64,000 nt of DNA from Apiosordaria backusii (taxonomy: Eukaryota; Ascomycota; Sordariomycetes; Sordariales; Lasiosphaeriaceae): positions 124,001-188,000 of the forward strand of contig JAUKTV010000012.1 of assembly GCA_030549205.1 (NCBI GenBank), given 5' to 3'. The translations under genes were made by a program, and so were the position numbers. Numbering within the stretch: position 1 is the stretch's first letter; each line of letters begins with the position of its first letter. Shown piece by piece: positions 24,187 through 34,815 of the stretch. The notes beneath the pieces are model-generated. The model had not been told where the DNA came from, did no database searches, and saw nothing but the letters and a program-made list of their open reading frames with translations.

Positions 24187-25485
24187 ATGGCATCTCATTG
24201 CTATTATTCTTCGCGGTTGCATCGGATCAGACAGATCCAGCTGGATCGCTTGAACTGGCTACATGTTGGAGCCGCGCTGCGAGGAGGCTATGTAACCGTC
24301 CAGGAGGAGGATCAGGCCAAGGATCTCAGAGACGCTGAAGTCAGAGAAAAGAAGGAACAATGGAAGAAGGTATGTTGTGGTACATGTACTTACCTTTATC
24401 TTGCTTGTGATCTACACACGCCTGTTCTCTTGGGATCGACTAACCCTTCATCAACGCAGGGTCCATTCATCAAGCGAATGTGGGTACAAGACCGCAGTGA
24501 TGGAAACTTTCGCTTGATCACGGTAGGTCTTGACAGTATGGCTAGATCGGTTCATGGTGGCCCGGTCTGCTTTGTGCCAGCATCTACTGTTACTGAATAC
24601 AACCTTGGTCCTCTGATCAAAATCCCGGAGACCATTTTTGACACAGCAGGAAACATCATGACGTGTACTGAAGCAGTGCAGATCACCTGGATGGGAAGTG
24701 ATAAGGTTGAACGTAGAGATCAGTGGCTGGTGCTCCCTCAGGCATCCGGTGTAGAGATGCCCCTTCTTGGAGAAAGCTTCATGCTCCATCATGGCGAGCT
24801 TCTCCTGGATCTGGATGAGAAGGGCCTTGTAGCTGGGACAAACGATAAAAGTGGGAAAGACCCGAAAAAGCCCGAAGAGGACAAGCGTTTTGCAGCGAAA
24901 GGGGTAAGTTTGGATAATGGCAATAGCGTGTTCACCGTTTCTAGGCATTCTGCTAACTCTCATTTTTATGATCAGGGAAGCGCGTCATCTTCCCGTGATC
25001 CAGAGGCCCAGGACGTAAACTTTCAATTCGCTTCCGGAACGGCTCCTGCGCGTGACAATACGGAAGGATTGGAACAAGCTAGACAAGGAGCTTTGCTATC
25101 GGATGCATACACGGCTTTGCCATCGGATGCATACACGGCTTTGCCATCGGATGCATACACGGCTTTGCTATCAGATTCATACAGGGACGTACGTCGTTAC
25201 CAACAGCAGGATCTTTTACCAGTCCCGTCAAACGATGATGCAGCACCCGTATTCAAGAATTATTACGCCGGGTTTGACATTTTCCTTGCCAAGCAAAGTC
25301 AGGCAACCGATGTTACTGTTTCGACTATGACAGATGACCACCAACGATCACGGCATTGGAGCGCATATGTGACCGCCAACCGTTTCCCTCCGCAACTCGT
25401 CCAACACTACGAGGGACGAATCCAGCAGCAACAAAACCCCCACCCAAATACCGGACTTGATACCAAGCCCCCGCCCAACATGTAA
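24187..25485 (+). CDS. Retropepsin-like protein with tandem SDAYTALP repeats
   Basis: Exons 24187-24369, 24460-24903 and 24976-25485. Both introns (90 and 72 nt; each with CTAAC before the acceptor) are multiples of three without stops, so the frame is also open unspliced. The spliced product is 378 residues. The central domain (about residues 75-170) has the strand order of retropepsin-like proteins: VGLDS, then IFDTAGN, then WLVLP...MPLLGESF. The catalytic D-[ST]-G triplet reads D-S-M, so protease activity is doubtful. The C-terminal third has four 24-nt tandem repeats encoding SDAYTALP-like units (about 25,095-25,185), then a Gln/Pro-rich tail. It is probably a host gene derived from, or convergent with, a retrotransposon protease. 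No signal peptide is seen. Confidence 0.6.
   Translation: MASHCYYSSRLHRIRQIQLDRLNWLHVGAALRGGYVTVQEEDQAKDLRDAEVREKKEQWKKVCCGTCTYLYLACDLHTPVLLGSTNPSSTQGPFIKRMWVQDRSDGNFRLITVGLDSMARSVHGGPVCFVPASTVTEYNLGPLIKIPETIFDTAGNIMTCTEAVQITWMGSDKVERRDQWLVLPQASGVEMPLLGESFMLHHGELLLDLDEKGLVAGTNDKSGKDPKKPEEDKRFAAKGVSLDNGNSVFTVSRHSANSHFYDQGSASSSRDPEAQDVNFQFASGTAPARDNTEGLEQARQGALLSDAYTALPSDAYTALPSDAYTALLSDSYRDVRRYQQQDLLPVPSNDDAAPVFKNYYAGFDIFLAKQSQATDVTVSTMTDDHQRSRHWSAYVTANRFPPQLVQHYEGRIQQQQNPHPNTGLDTKPPPNM
25095..25187 (+). repeat. 24-bp coding minisatellite, four units
   Basis: Four consecutive 24-bp units inside the retropepsin-like gene, encoding SDAYTALL, SDAYTALP, SDAYTALP and SDAYTALL-like octapeptides, followed by a diverged SDSYRDV. 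The units are nearly identical at DNA level, indicating recent slippage or unequal exchange without frame change. Confidence 0.85.
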
Positions 25486-26998
25486 AACTGGTTGCACGAG
25501 CTGCACAAGCAGCTTCAGAAGATAACAATTGCTGTGTAAGCATAAGGCCTGTCTACACATGTGGAGAGGAGTCCATTTCATAGTGGTTTTTGCAAATAAG
25601 GTAGGTGGAGAAAAGCACACCTAGACAGAAATGTAAGACCTTTTTGTAACCTTTTCGTGATACCCGCAAGCTCCGAGTCCACGTGATGAATGACCCTGGC
25701 TTCTAAAAAAGTAAATACAGGAGGTACCTTGTTCAGATTGACATAAAGGCAAGTCTTGATACACTTGAGTGGTAGAGAGGATTTCCCACCTCGGAACTGA
25801 TGATGATAGCGTCAGTCTTGGCAATACGGAATTAACCTATTTGGAGACATGGTCGCGGAGTGGCTTTGGGAGGTGTCTGGTTGGACGAGCCTTTTGTGCT
25901 GGCTTTTAATTGTCAGGTAGGAAGGGGAATGAGGGTTTGTTTACATGTTATGCTTGGCGTTCAGGGGTTCAGGGGTTCGTTGGCTGTTTTTGATGATATC
26001 GTCCACATTGGGGGTAACTGAGCGACTTCTTACTTCAGACAGGGTTATTGCGCTGCGTGCCATAAAAGGGCATCTGATCTTGGAGATGAGGCTTTATGCT
26101 GTCATTATCTTGGCTTTACCTTTTCCGAATCTGGTCTTCATCAGGTGGTGCCATACCCGCTTCCCTAGTACTAATCTGAGGTATCTTTACCTCTCAGATT
26201 GCAAACACGATCTTACCATCATACCCCTTCTAATGGTGTACAACGGCGGAATCATGACAATAATTATTTTTAGCCATGGAACATTGACCCTAGGTAGGTA
26301 TGGATTGACATCCTTGTCGGTTCAGATTTGTTGTGTAGGTATAAAAGTCGCTGTCTTATTTTCACGTTATTCTTGGAGTAAAAGGCAAGTTGCGTCTTGC
26401 TAGCTTAACAGACAGCTTTCAGATGGAAATTTGAATCGTCACAACTGTCTGCGGTTGCCGTCAGGTCAATAGGAAGCTCATCATGATCCAGACTGGATCA
26501 CCACAACTAGACTTTTATCAACAGGTAAAAGTGTGGAAGAAAGTGGAGATCTCTGCACGATATTTCAAGCCAAATATTCTGCCACCTCCTCTCACCTTGG
26601 GCACTTCATGCCCCACTTCTTCTCTCTTGTTGATGAGCAACAATAGCTGGACAATGTTTGCGGTGCACGGCCCAAGTTCACAGTGCCTCGAGGTTAGGAT
26701 GCTAGGTTGCTTTGCTCCATCCATTCAACCTCCCGGAGCACTCCGAACAATATCAAAATACGTCTGTCCCTTGCCCCCCGGTCGGAATCTGTTCTCTTTT
26801 TCCATCCACAGCTATCATCAGCTCGCAACCATCTACACTTCTTACACTCGAGTTACCAGCTGTTATTGTCATCTGAGTCGCATCACTTGTATTACAGCCT
26901 CTACTTCCTGGTTCTGAGTTTCTTCATCATCAAAAGTCGGTTTCCTGTGGTCGCCATCGCGGGGTTCTGAACTCCACAGTCACCCTTCGGTCGCAAAG
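25486..26998. other. Intergenic, no supported gene
   Basis: About 1.5 kb. One plus-strand frame of 152 codons (25945-26403) starts with TTG, has no codon bias or motif and is not called. The last 250 bp, rich in CT stretches, probably form the promoter and 5' leader of the gene whose ATG is at 26999. Confidence 0.5.
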
Positions 26999-27583
26999 AT
27001 GGTAAGCAGTTTGGCCTCTACGGCCTGTATTTCCACCCTCAAAAGTCACGAGATCATCACCTTGTCATTGAACCCAATGCTGACCATGACACAGTCGCAG
27101 ACCATTGAGCTCAGCACATTTGGAATCATTCTCGGGTCGGTACTCGGCTCCGTTGTCGTCGTCTCAGTCTGCGTGGCCTTGTGTCATGATCATGCCTGGG
27201 GCCTGCGACACTGTTACTGTGTCAAACAGAGACGCTCTAAGAGTCAGAAGACCGGTACCAGCCATGGTACAGCTTCTCATTTGCCCCTCTATTCCGCCTC
27301 TCGATCTGATCAAGCCAGGGTTCGATCCTTCAAACATGAGCGCACCCTTCGGGGCCACAGGGACAACCAGCCCCCCATACCAATTGCCAAAACACCCAGC
27401 ATCCCGGACATTGAGAATCAAGTATCTCTGCCACCTTCGGCTCACCTATCCGGGGGCACCAACGACTTCAGAGTGAAAGAAAATCCAAATCCACATCCAA
27501 GGTCGCGGGAGGACCCCACACGGGCCAAGAAGCAGAGACGACGGAATGAGCACCGAGAAGGGCAAAAGACCGAACAAGGGTGA
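26999..27583 (+). CDS. Start-codon-exon family member A: small single-pass membrane protein
   Basis: The first coding exon is only ATG (26999-27001). A 93-nt intron follows directly (GTAAGC at 27002, branch-like GCTGAC, ACAG ending 27094), then exon 2 at 27095-27583. The product is 163 residues: a short N terminus (SQTIELST), one hydrophobic span FGIILGSVLGSVVVVSVCVALC (GxxxG type, about residues 9-31), the junction ALCHDHAW, then a basic Arg/Lys/His/Pro-rich tail without a fold. Membrane span and junction resemble gene B (TIGIIIGSVVGT, ALFRDQRW), showing common descent. The intron is 3n long and lacks a stop, so its retention would add 31 residues at the N terminus. The low-complexity tail is shorter than in B, D and F. 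Function unknown. Confidence 0.65.
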   Translation: MVSSLASTACISTLKSHEIITLSLNPMLTMTQSQTIELSTFGIILGSVLGSVVVVSVCVALCHDHAWGLRHCYCVKQRRSKSQKTGTSHGTASHLPLYSASRSDQARVRSFKHERTLRGHRDNQPPIPIAKTPSIPDIENQVSLPPSAHLSGGTNDFRVKENPNPHPRSREDPTRAKKQRRRNEHREGQKTEQG

Positions 27584-28551
27584 TGGAACATTGAGGTATG
27601 GTCACAGTACACCAAGAAGGAGGTCCTCCTTGCTGTGGCAGGAGGAGACTGGGAATACCAAAGCCACCAACAGAAGAAGAAACAGGACAATCAGCATTGA
27701 CAAGAAGCCAATAGTGCGATGTATGTGGAAGGAAATAAGGAGCTTTTGGCAAAATGACTCAGGATTGAAGGGCTTTGGACAAGAAAAGTTTGTGACCACT
27801 ACTGAAGAGGTGTCTCCTACACAAAGGAACCTTTGAGCAGGGTACCCTAGGTATGAAAGTCCTGAAAAGTGGTGCTCAGGTTGGCTTGATACCTAGGCAG
27901 TCTGACTGACTGGGGTGGATGATCTGGACATGTGTATGTCGGGAACGAAGATTGTGCTAAACCACATATAGTCATGCCCAGATCAAGTCAGCGTATTATG
28001 CCTTGTGCACATCTAGTCGTTGATCGTGTCCAGTTATTGTGGTGTAGTCGACATTATACATCTCGAAACCCGTCATTTGTCGTCGCGATGCACCCGGCGT
28101 TAAGCTTTCCATGCTTTCCTGGAGTCAACAATGAATTCAAGCTCCGCGTCACAGACCATGTGCCACTCCTTCCCCATGATTGATAACTGGTGGCTGTACT
28201 TATTCCTCAGAGGGAGGCGAGGTGGGGACACTTTGTTGATGTGCTTTTACATTGAACGGTCAGTGTGTGTCTCCGTTCACCTGTCGCTGTATTTACATAG
28301 CCGGCGGGCTCCCCAACTCACTCGTCAACAGGCTCGAGGATTTCACTTGCCAGCAGATTCGTCAATTCACTGGGTAACGGGCTAAAGAATTCACTGGGCT
28401 TTGCCTGCCTTCCTATCTATGAGTCAGTTTGCCGCGCTTGCTTTCCAGGTTGCTACCTTGCGTCGTCACGCGCCTCGATCCATCGCTCATTCAAGCCGCC
28501 ACGCTGCACGGAACAACCAAGTGCCATCGTGGCAACACAAAGAGGACAAAA
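27584..28551. other. Spacer between family genes A and B
   Basis: Contains the probable 3' end of A and promoter of B. Before B are a CCGGCGGG box (28301-28310) and two AATTCACTGGG boxes (about 28364 and 28388); related boxes precede genes C and D. CCTAGGTA-type short palindromes occur at about 27846 and 27891. A plus-strand frame 27546-27836 continues basic sequence after A in another frame but has no independent support. Confidence 0.5.
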
Positions 28552-29424
28552 ATGGTAAGGAGATCCCATCTGTGCTTTTGACGTTTCGTGTCAGCCCCCT
28601 CCATCCTCCAGCCTATGCTAAGTCCATTCCAGTCTGAGTCTATGAGTCCTACCACGATCGGCATTATCATCGGTAGCGTGGTGGGCACCCTTATCCTTTT
28701 AGCGATTGGATATGCCCTGTTTCGCGACCAGAGATGGAGCATGAAAGGCTGGATCAATAGCCCTACCTATCAGTTTCGTATCACGGGAAATGGCTGGGTC
28801 ATGGAGCGCTCTAGGCACTGGCCATCGGAACTGCCTCCTCCGGCAACCTCGTCGCACACCTCGGCACGGTCTTCCGAACGCTCGGGAACAAACTCGAAAA
28901 CGTCTCAACCAAAGTCGAGTGGATGTCCATCGAACAAGGCCTGTTCTCACAGGTCTTCCTCGTACAAGGCTCTCTCAAATGGATCTCCCCCAAACAAGCC
29001 TCCGTCTAACAAGGCTCCCTCCAACAAGGCTCCCTCCAACAAGGCCCCTACTGACAAGCCTCTTTCTAATAAGCCTCCCTGTGTCAGGCCTGCCGCTAAC
29101 AAGCCTCCCTCTAACAAGGCTCCCGCTAAGAAGCCTGCCTCCGCCAAGCATCCGTCAAACAAGCCTCCGTCAAACAAAACTCCATCCAAAAATGCTGCCT
29201 CCAACAAAGCCCCCTCGACAAGGTGTACGTCAGCTAAGCATTCATCAGGTCAACTCTTGTCAAGCAACCATGAATCGAAGAAGTCTTTCCCGAGCTCCAG
29301 TAAACCTCACTCAAGGAGTCTGTCCGCAGCCTCACCTGAAAAGAAGAGTGTGCAAGCGAAGAAGGAAATGAGGCGCCCTCGGAGATACTCCTTGGCTGTG
29401 GGTCTAACAATTAGTAAGGAATGA
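28552..29424 (+). CDS. Start-codon-exon family member B: membrane protein with PSNKA repeats
   Basis: ATG at 28552-28554 is the whole first coding exon. The intron is 28555-28632 (78 nt, GTAAGG ... TTCCAG). Exon 2 runs 28633-29424, giving 264 residues. N terminus SESMSPT, then the span TIGIIIGSVVGTLILLAIGYALF (about residues 8-30), the ALFRDQRW junction, a short globular-looking stretch, then from about residue 85 a tail built of 5-residue PSNKA/PSNKP units (15-nt repeats, about 28,980-29,230) and Ser/Lys-rich sequence. Unspliced translation stops after nine codons, so this intron must be removed. Expected topology is a short outside N terminus and a long basic tail inside (inference from the positive-inside rule). 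Function unknown. Confidence 0.75.
28980..29235 (+). repeat. 15-bp degenerate coding repeat (PSNKA/P units)
   Basis: Repeated CCCTCCAACAAGGCT-like units encoding P-S-N-K-[AP], with adjacent copies nearly identical and outer ones diverged. It forms much of the tail of family gene B. Confidence 0.8.
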
Positions 29425-30272
29425 GCTAAACTTGTTCACCATATTGACGATGCGCCGGTGATAACTGCGAAGTCTACAAGTGACTACAGCGGGCTGAAGG
29501 CTGCTGCTTGTGCAGGCCTTGCAGGGAGTGCACGGCAACAAACATTTCCACTGGATTGTCGTCATGATCACAGGGCTGTCCATAATCCTGCAAAACACGG
29601 GTGACTGTGAATGATATCGGCAACACCACGACCGTGGCCCAAGGGGTCTTTAGGCATCACACTGGAGGACGGCTTTTTGTAGAGCACATTAGTCTTAGCA
29701 GCGATATTGGATTTGAACCGGGAACCGATTTTTATGAGATTTGATATCATTATGACATGCTTCCCCTCCCTGGTTTTGAACATATTGGTTTTAGGTACAT
29801 CCCAGCTTAAAGTTGACTTTACCTAGTTGAGGCGGAGGGAGTTGTGGAATGTCTTGTGCTCTTAACCCGACACCGTAGCTACGATGAGTGCATAAAAGTG
29901 TAATGAGGCTTGCGGTGGCTAGGAAACGCTCCCAGGTGGCTTTGGCTACCTATATAGGTTGCTCCGGCAGTGAATCCGTTCTCCCGACAGCTGATTCACC
30001 CCCACTCCCTATGATCTATTCACTGTCCGGCACTTTCCCTTTCTGGTAGTTGATTCACGCTCTCAGCACCCTCTATTTCTGGGTACCTTTATTTTGATAC
30101 CTCCTCACAGTCTTTACCAGTATTCTTGTCTTTCATGCTGATGGACCGCGTCTCGAACTTTTTCATTCGCTTTACTTGCCTACCTACTTTACACCCCTAT
30201 CAGCCGCTTTCACGACAGTCGCAGAATTTACATATCACAGCCATCAGCGCATCATAGCTACAAGTCACCAAG
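29425..30272. other. Spacer between family genes B and C, with shared promoter-like boxes
   Basis: No coding signal. Upstream of gene C are CCGGCAG (29964), GATTCACC (29993), ATTCACTGTCCGGCAC (about 30018-30033) and TGATTCACGC (30051). The pair CCGGCA plus ATTCAC recurs before genes B and D, suggesting a common regulatory input. Confidence 0.5.
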
Positions 30273-30912
30273 ATGGTAAGACCACCGCCATTTCTCAAAC
30301 CGAAACAGCAACACCACAGCTGTCCTGGCAATAACTGCTCTATTCAGTCGTCTGGTTGCGAACCAAGCTAACATTCTATAGTCAACAGACAGCATCCACT
30401 TCTACGGTCCCATCCTTGCTGTCGTTTTTGGCTGTGGTGGCGCTATTGCTGCGATCTGGGCCGTCTGTACAAGCCGTCGTTCTCGCAAGGTTTCCGCAGA
30501 GAAGACGTTACTGCCGAGCTACAGCACCCAACAATCCTCTATTGACACTCCCGGCACAGAGAATTCATTGCTATCGAGTGACAGAGGCCAACAGGCTTCA
30601 AATAACAGTCAACGCACATCAATGCAGTACGGGAGCCGTCCGTCTTCCAACCGCCCCCCTCAGGCAAGCATAAGCTTGCTTTACACAGAAGTCACACGAC
30701 GAAATTCCCGGAATGGTTCCGCCTGCACATCCGTGTCACGGCCTCTCCCAGCCCACGTAAGAAGGTCCCTTGATCCAGATGATGGTGCCGTCACGGTCGA
30801 AGCATGGGTTAATTCGCTTCCGGATTCGGAGAGATTTTGCCGCAGGCCAAAGCACCACTGCAGGAGGCATGGCCCCAAGCAGCTGTCATCTGTGCGGACA
30901 TCTCACGACTAA
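30273..30912 (+). CDS. Start-codon-exon family member C: single-pass membrane protein
   Basis: ATG 30273-30275 only, then intron 30276-30381 (106 nt, GTAAGA ... GCTAAC ... ATAG), then exon 2 at 30382-30912 ending in TAA; 177 residues. N terminus STDSIHF, span YGPILAVVFGCGGAIAAIWAV (about residues 9-29), then CTSRRSRK and a Ser/Gln/Arg-rich tail ending in HGPKQLSSVRTSHD. The tail lacks the strong tandem repeats of B, D and F. Without splicing, translation would end in the TAA of the branch-site CTAAC. After the span, the sequence RRSRK..AEKTLLP matches SKRRAQRSRTEKSLLP of gene E, which ties the two together. Confidence 0.72.
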
Positions 30913-31780
30913 TTCATGAGCCAAACCACTTCAAGGGCATTCACATCTTTCAAGTAGAGCTTTGTTGCTCTTTACCCTGGCTTCTTGCACTAGTGCTATC
31001 AATCCCAGCTTTGGTCGTTCCGTAACTCAGCATAAATGCTTCAGATTGGAACATTCATGAGGAAGGAGAAGTTGCAAATGAAAACCTCGCCGTTCGTCCT
31101 TTGGGAGTGTGGACGAGTTTGAGACAGAATCAAGTAGGAAGGTTAAGGGCGAATGGCTTGGCCCAGAGGATAGGTTTTGGATTCATTATGAGGGCGACAA
31201 GGTTTGATATGGAATGGTCATTTAAGGGTTGGGGATGTTGAACCAGCGGACAGATTTTAACACCAAACATTCTTTGTCATATCCATTTCCTAGGCGCATT
31301 GTACATACCTTAGAGTTAGCATTTCACCTCGACAAATAACGAGCATAGCTAACTCTTCCCTATTACTGAATGATATTCTTTCCTCATCAAACGTGCGGTC
31401 TTTTACTCTTTACAAGTTCAACACTCTAGGTAACAAGCCATGTCCAAGTCACGGCGGTGGCCCGGCAATTTACCCTCCAGTTTGGACCGGCACTTGTCCT
31501 GCCGGTGGTCAATTCACCTTTCAGCTGCATCAGCTCTTGTTTGCCTCTATGTTTCCTTATTCGCCAGTTCAAGATGCTTTGCCTCTTGCCATCCCCCACA
31601 ACTTCCATGTATTTGTCACTCTACCGCTGGCTCTTTCATCAGAAATTTAGTAGCAAATGTACACGGCGATCTGCCTTCCTTGAGTCCCCACAGCCAAATC
31701 TTCCTCTTTCCTCAAAGCATCGCCACAAATATCGCAAACAACAGTCAGATACTGACAATTGTTCCAGCCTTTCAGTCACC
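30913..31780. other. Spacer between family genes C and D
   Basis: No coding signal supported. It contains the shared boxes before gene D: CCGGCA (31462), ACCGGCACTTG (31486) and CCGGTGGTCAATTCACC (31502-31518). Several open frames (31393-31819) reflect a pyrimidine-rich leader just before the ATG and are not called. Confidence 0.5.
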
Positions 31781-32837
31781 ATGGTAAGCCATCTCTCTGC
31801 GGTGTCCGTATCATCTTGACCTCCATCAGAGCCATGTTCTAACTAGTACACAGGCTCAGCAATACAATGGCAACTTGGGCGCTATTCTGACGGGTGTCTG
31901 TATCTTCATAATCGTCTTCGTTGCTGCTTGCACAATTTTCAAAACCGGCTGCTTCGGTCGGTGGAGGCCTCGCCGCGCTGCCACAATCAGGCTCCCATTG
32001 CCCGTTTCGAACGACAGGAATCGCCCCGCCCGTACACCCTGGTCCCATCATATAGGGCTACGCGATGTCAGAAATTCGGGCAATATCTTCTATTCAGTCA
32101 ACCTTTGGCGTGAGGGCGTTTCAAACAGCAGCTCATCGGGCAAACGGCAAACTAAGAAACACCCATCCAACAGAGGATCTTCCAGTGCACCGTCACACTC
32201 CAGAACAGGAGTCTCATCTTCAAGTAAGGAGTCCTCATCGTCCAAGAATGGAGAATCATCATCCAAGAAGGGAGCATCATGCTCCAAGGAGAAGCCCTAC
32301 AAAAAGGAACCATCTCCCAAGGAACCATCGCCCTCCAAACAAGGAACCTCATCCAGCAGAAGGTTGAGCTCCATTATAGAAGCGTCCGACAGAGAACATG
32401 AACCGTCACGATCTTCCCACAAACCCTCTTCCTCGGCAAAAGGGTCCTCGAAGAAGGGATCTTCTCAACACCAGGTGACTGAGGAGGCACCGTCAAGCAA
32501 GTCGAAGGCAACGTCAGACAGGGCTTCCTCTACAAAGGATGGCTCCCAACAACAAGCACCCGCCGAGAAGGATACCCCCAAGGAGACACCCGTGGATGGC
32601 ACCCTAGAGGATGTCCCGGAGGAGGCATCTGTTAAGGAAACCCCCGGTGCTGAGGTAGCCCAGAGCGACGAGTGGTCTATAGAGGAACTCTCCAATTAGA
32701 AATCATCCCCTTCCAGCAAGGAGCCCTCGCACGCTGAAGATGAATCGGGCGGGGACGATCCCGCCAACAACACGTCCTGTAAGGAGGAATCCTCAGATGC
32801 ACAAGCAGTCCCATCACCGTCTCAAGAGGGTTGGTAA
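31781..32837 (+). CDS. Start-codon-exon family member D: membrane protein with Ser/Lys tail, in-frame TAG
   Basis: ATG 31781-31783, intron 31784-31853 (70 nt, GTAAGC ... TCTAAC ... CACAG), exon 2 from 31854. The frame stops at TAG 32697-32699 (282 residues), but the same frame continues with identical Ser/Lys/Glu-rich composition for 46 more codons to TAA at 32835-32837. The TAG may be a recent nonsense change (CAG to TAG is a CpA transition), a read-through site, or the true end. Product: AQQYNGN, span LGAILTGVCIFIIVFVAACTIF (about residues 9-30), then a tail of SSSK, KKGS and KEPSP units that becomes acidic toward the C terminus (PKETPVDG, DVPEEAS). The unspliced frame stops after 12 codons. 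Confidence 0.7.
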
Positions 32838-34238
32838 CTCTCTACCACAATTTTAGGTGTCTCACACCACCAACTTTGAGCGGGGGAAGAGAAAGAAAAC
32901 ATGGAGTTGGAACCATGAGCAAGCTTATTTCACCAAACTGTTGTTATTACGTCGGTATTTCATTCGCGATTCACCGTAGACAGGCATATCAGGCATAACA
33001 TGTCAGGGGCTGATTGCTTTTGAAGGAGATACAGCTCTCGATCTGCCTTATTCGAGGCGAGACCTTGGGGCCTGTATTTACTGTCGGGGGAAGAAAGAAG
33101 ATAGGTAACTGGCGGGATCAGAATGGGGCGACTACAAATGGGAGGGGCCGGTTTTTCCGGCTTTGAGCTCAAGGTGAGGCATTGCTTATCGCGGACGAGA
33201 TGGCATTTGACTCCTTGATTGGAGAGGGAACTGTGACGTGTATTTGGAGTCTGAACCTGACGAGGCGGAAACATCAGTTTATGCGTGATAGGTTTGGAAG
33301 CGGGTGGAAAGACCGCAAGTTAAGAAATGACAGTTGGATAAAATAAAGGGAAAGCACAGGGGGGTCGTTTAGAGAAGGGGTTATGTATATACTTCTAGAC
33401 ATAAAATTACTTTTAAAACTATCTTTACAGTTCAACATCTCACGCAGACAAGCACTGAAATCGTAGAGGATCAGATTGTGGTCCCCTTACAGAGGTATCA
33501 ACCTCCATTCCGTTCTATATAAACAATGTCACGGGACTGAAGCGTGATATGATTGTCAAGATTAGACATTAAGAATTCTTAAAGTAAGTACAGAAATTAC
33601 CACCCCAAAATGTCCCCTTTCACTGTGAACCGCGGCTGAGTCCCATCTTCATGATCCCATGCCAAATTAGATATTTCGGAGTCCTCTCATAATCGCCCTC
33701 TTAAATATCAACGTTGTAGCTCCTTTTCCACCCAAGCCATACTTCTCCCGAACTATTCTTGGCGGACGTTCTTCCCTTTCTTGATCCGTTGCGGTAAGAC
33801 AGAAGTATCCCTCGTCTCATATGAGGAAAATAAGACACCAAAGGTTGGTGTGGTGAAGTCGGACAGAAGCGAGATGCTGAAGTGGTTCTCGTGAAGAATT
33901 AGCCAATGTCTCGTTCCAGGAAGGAGAACGGTCTCTTGGCCAAAGTTTTGAAAGCTTCTCGCGTCCAATCGAGGGCGGGTAGGCGTCTCTGATCCAAGAT
34001 TGCAATATTGTTTCCTTCCATCCTCTTTGTCCCTCGAGTAGAGCGACAGGTTGTCAAGATGGTGACTCTCGTCGGAAGAATAATTGTTGATACATGTTTG
34101 TACAGCTCTTGATTCCCAGGCTTTGGTGGTGTGTTAGGTCCAAACTCAATGGTGTCGAGATGAAACATCCCAATGCTTAGACGACTGCCCTGACCGGCGG
34201 TGGGCAGACGCTTTGCAAACTTAGAGAAGCGAATTTTC
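32838..34238. other. Spacer after family gene D; no supported gene
   Basis: Plain intergenic sequence. A minus-strand frame (33899-34672) overlaps the 3' part of gene E in another frame and continues to 33899, including SKFAKRLP and LDTIEFGPNTPP. It might be an extended or frame-shifted tail of E, but no motif supports it. Confidence 0.45.
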
Positions 34239-34815
34239 TCAGGCTGCCGGGCGCTTCTGGGACGACCTCTTGTGTGAGGTGTTCTTGTCCTTGTGCGAGG
34301 ACCTTCTGCGGGAAGAGGCCCTGTGTGAGGATCTTCTGTGGGGAGAGGCCCTGTGCGAGGACCTCCTGTGTGAAGAGTGTTTATGGGTTGATGGCACCTC
34401 TGTGGGCGCGCGGCCGACCGGAACAGCTCGGATCCAGGAGGGTATGGAAAGCGGAGAGGTTTCGGTGCTTGGGACGCGCACGAGAGCTCGCTGCGGTCGC
34501 GGAATACTCGTGGGAGATCCAGAGATGCCATGAGAATGGTACTTTTTGGAGGTGGCAGAGACCGTGACTCTAGGATCCGGCTGAACGCGGAACCGTGGCA
34601 GCAATGACTTCTCGGTTCGGCTTCTTTGGGCTCTGCGCTTAGATGAGCGCTTCTTCCAGCAGATGTAGACAACCGAAATGATGATTGTCAAAGGAATAAC
34701 GGTGCCAGTAAAGGACCAGCAATAGCGGTGTTCCCTGTTGATGACTACCAAGCAGTTAGCACTAGGTACTCGAAAAGGCCGTGGTCGTTTGCACATGTGG
34801 GAGATGGCGTACCAT
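34239..34815 (-). pseudogene. Start-codon-exon family member E, one-base frameshift in the membrane span
   Basis: Minus strand. ATG 34815-34813, intron 34812-34745 (68 nt; GTACGC, GCTAAC, GGTAG), exon 2 from 34744. Exon 2 begins SSTGNTAIAGPLLAPLFL and then hits a stop. One frame over, it continues as TIIISVVYICWKKRSSKRR, a TRTEKSLLP-like stretch matching gene C, and a tail of SSHR/RRSSH units to the TAG-type stop at 34239. Adding one base would give 510 nt (169 residues), so a single deletion within the span explains the data. The gene is inverted relative to A-D and divergent from F. An unshifted reading that starts elsewhere is possible but loses the family's ATG/intron structure. Confidence 0.55.

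Noticed and set aside
25945..26403. 152-codon plus-strand frame
   Set aside because: No ATG at its start, mixed hydrophobic text without motif, and located in a spacer.
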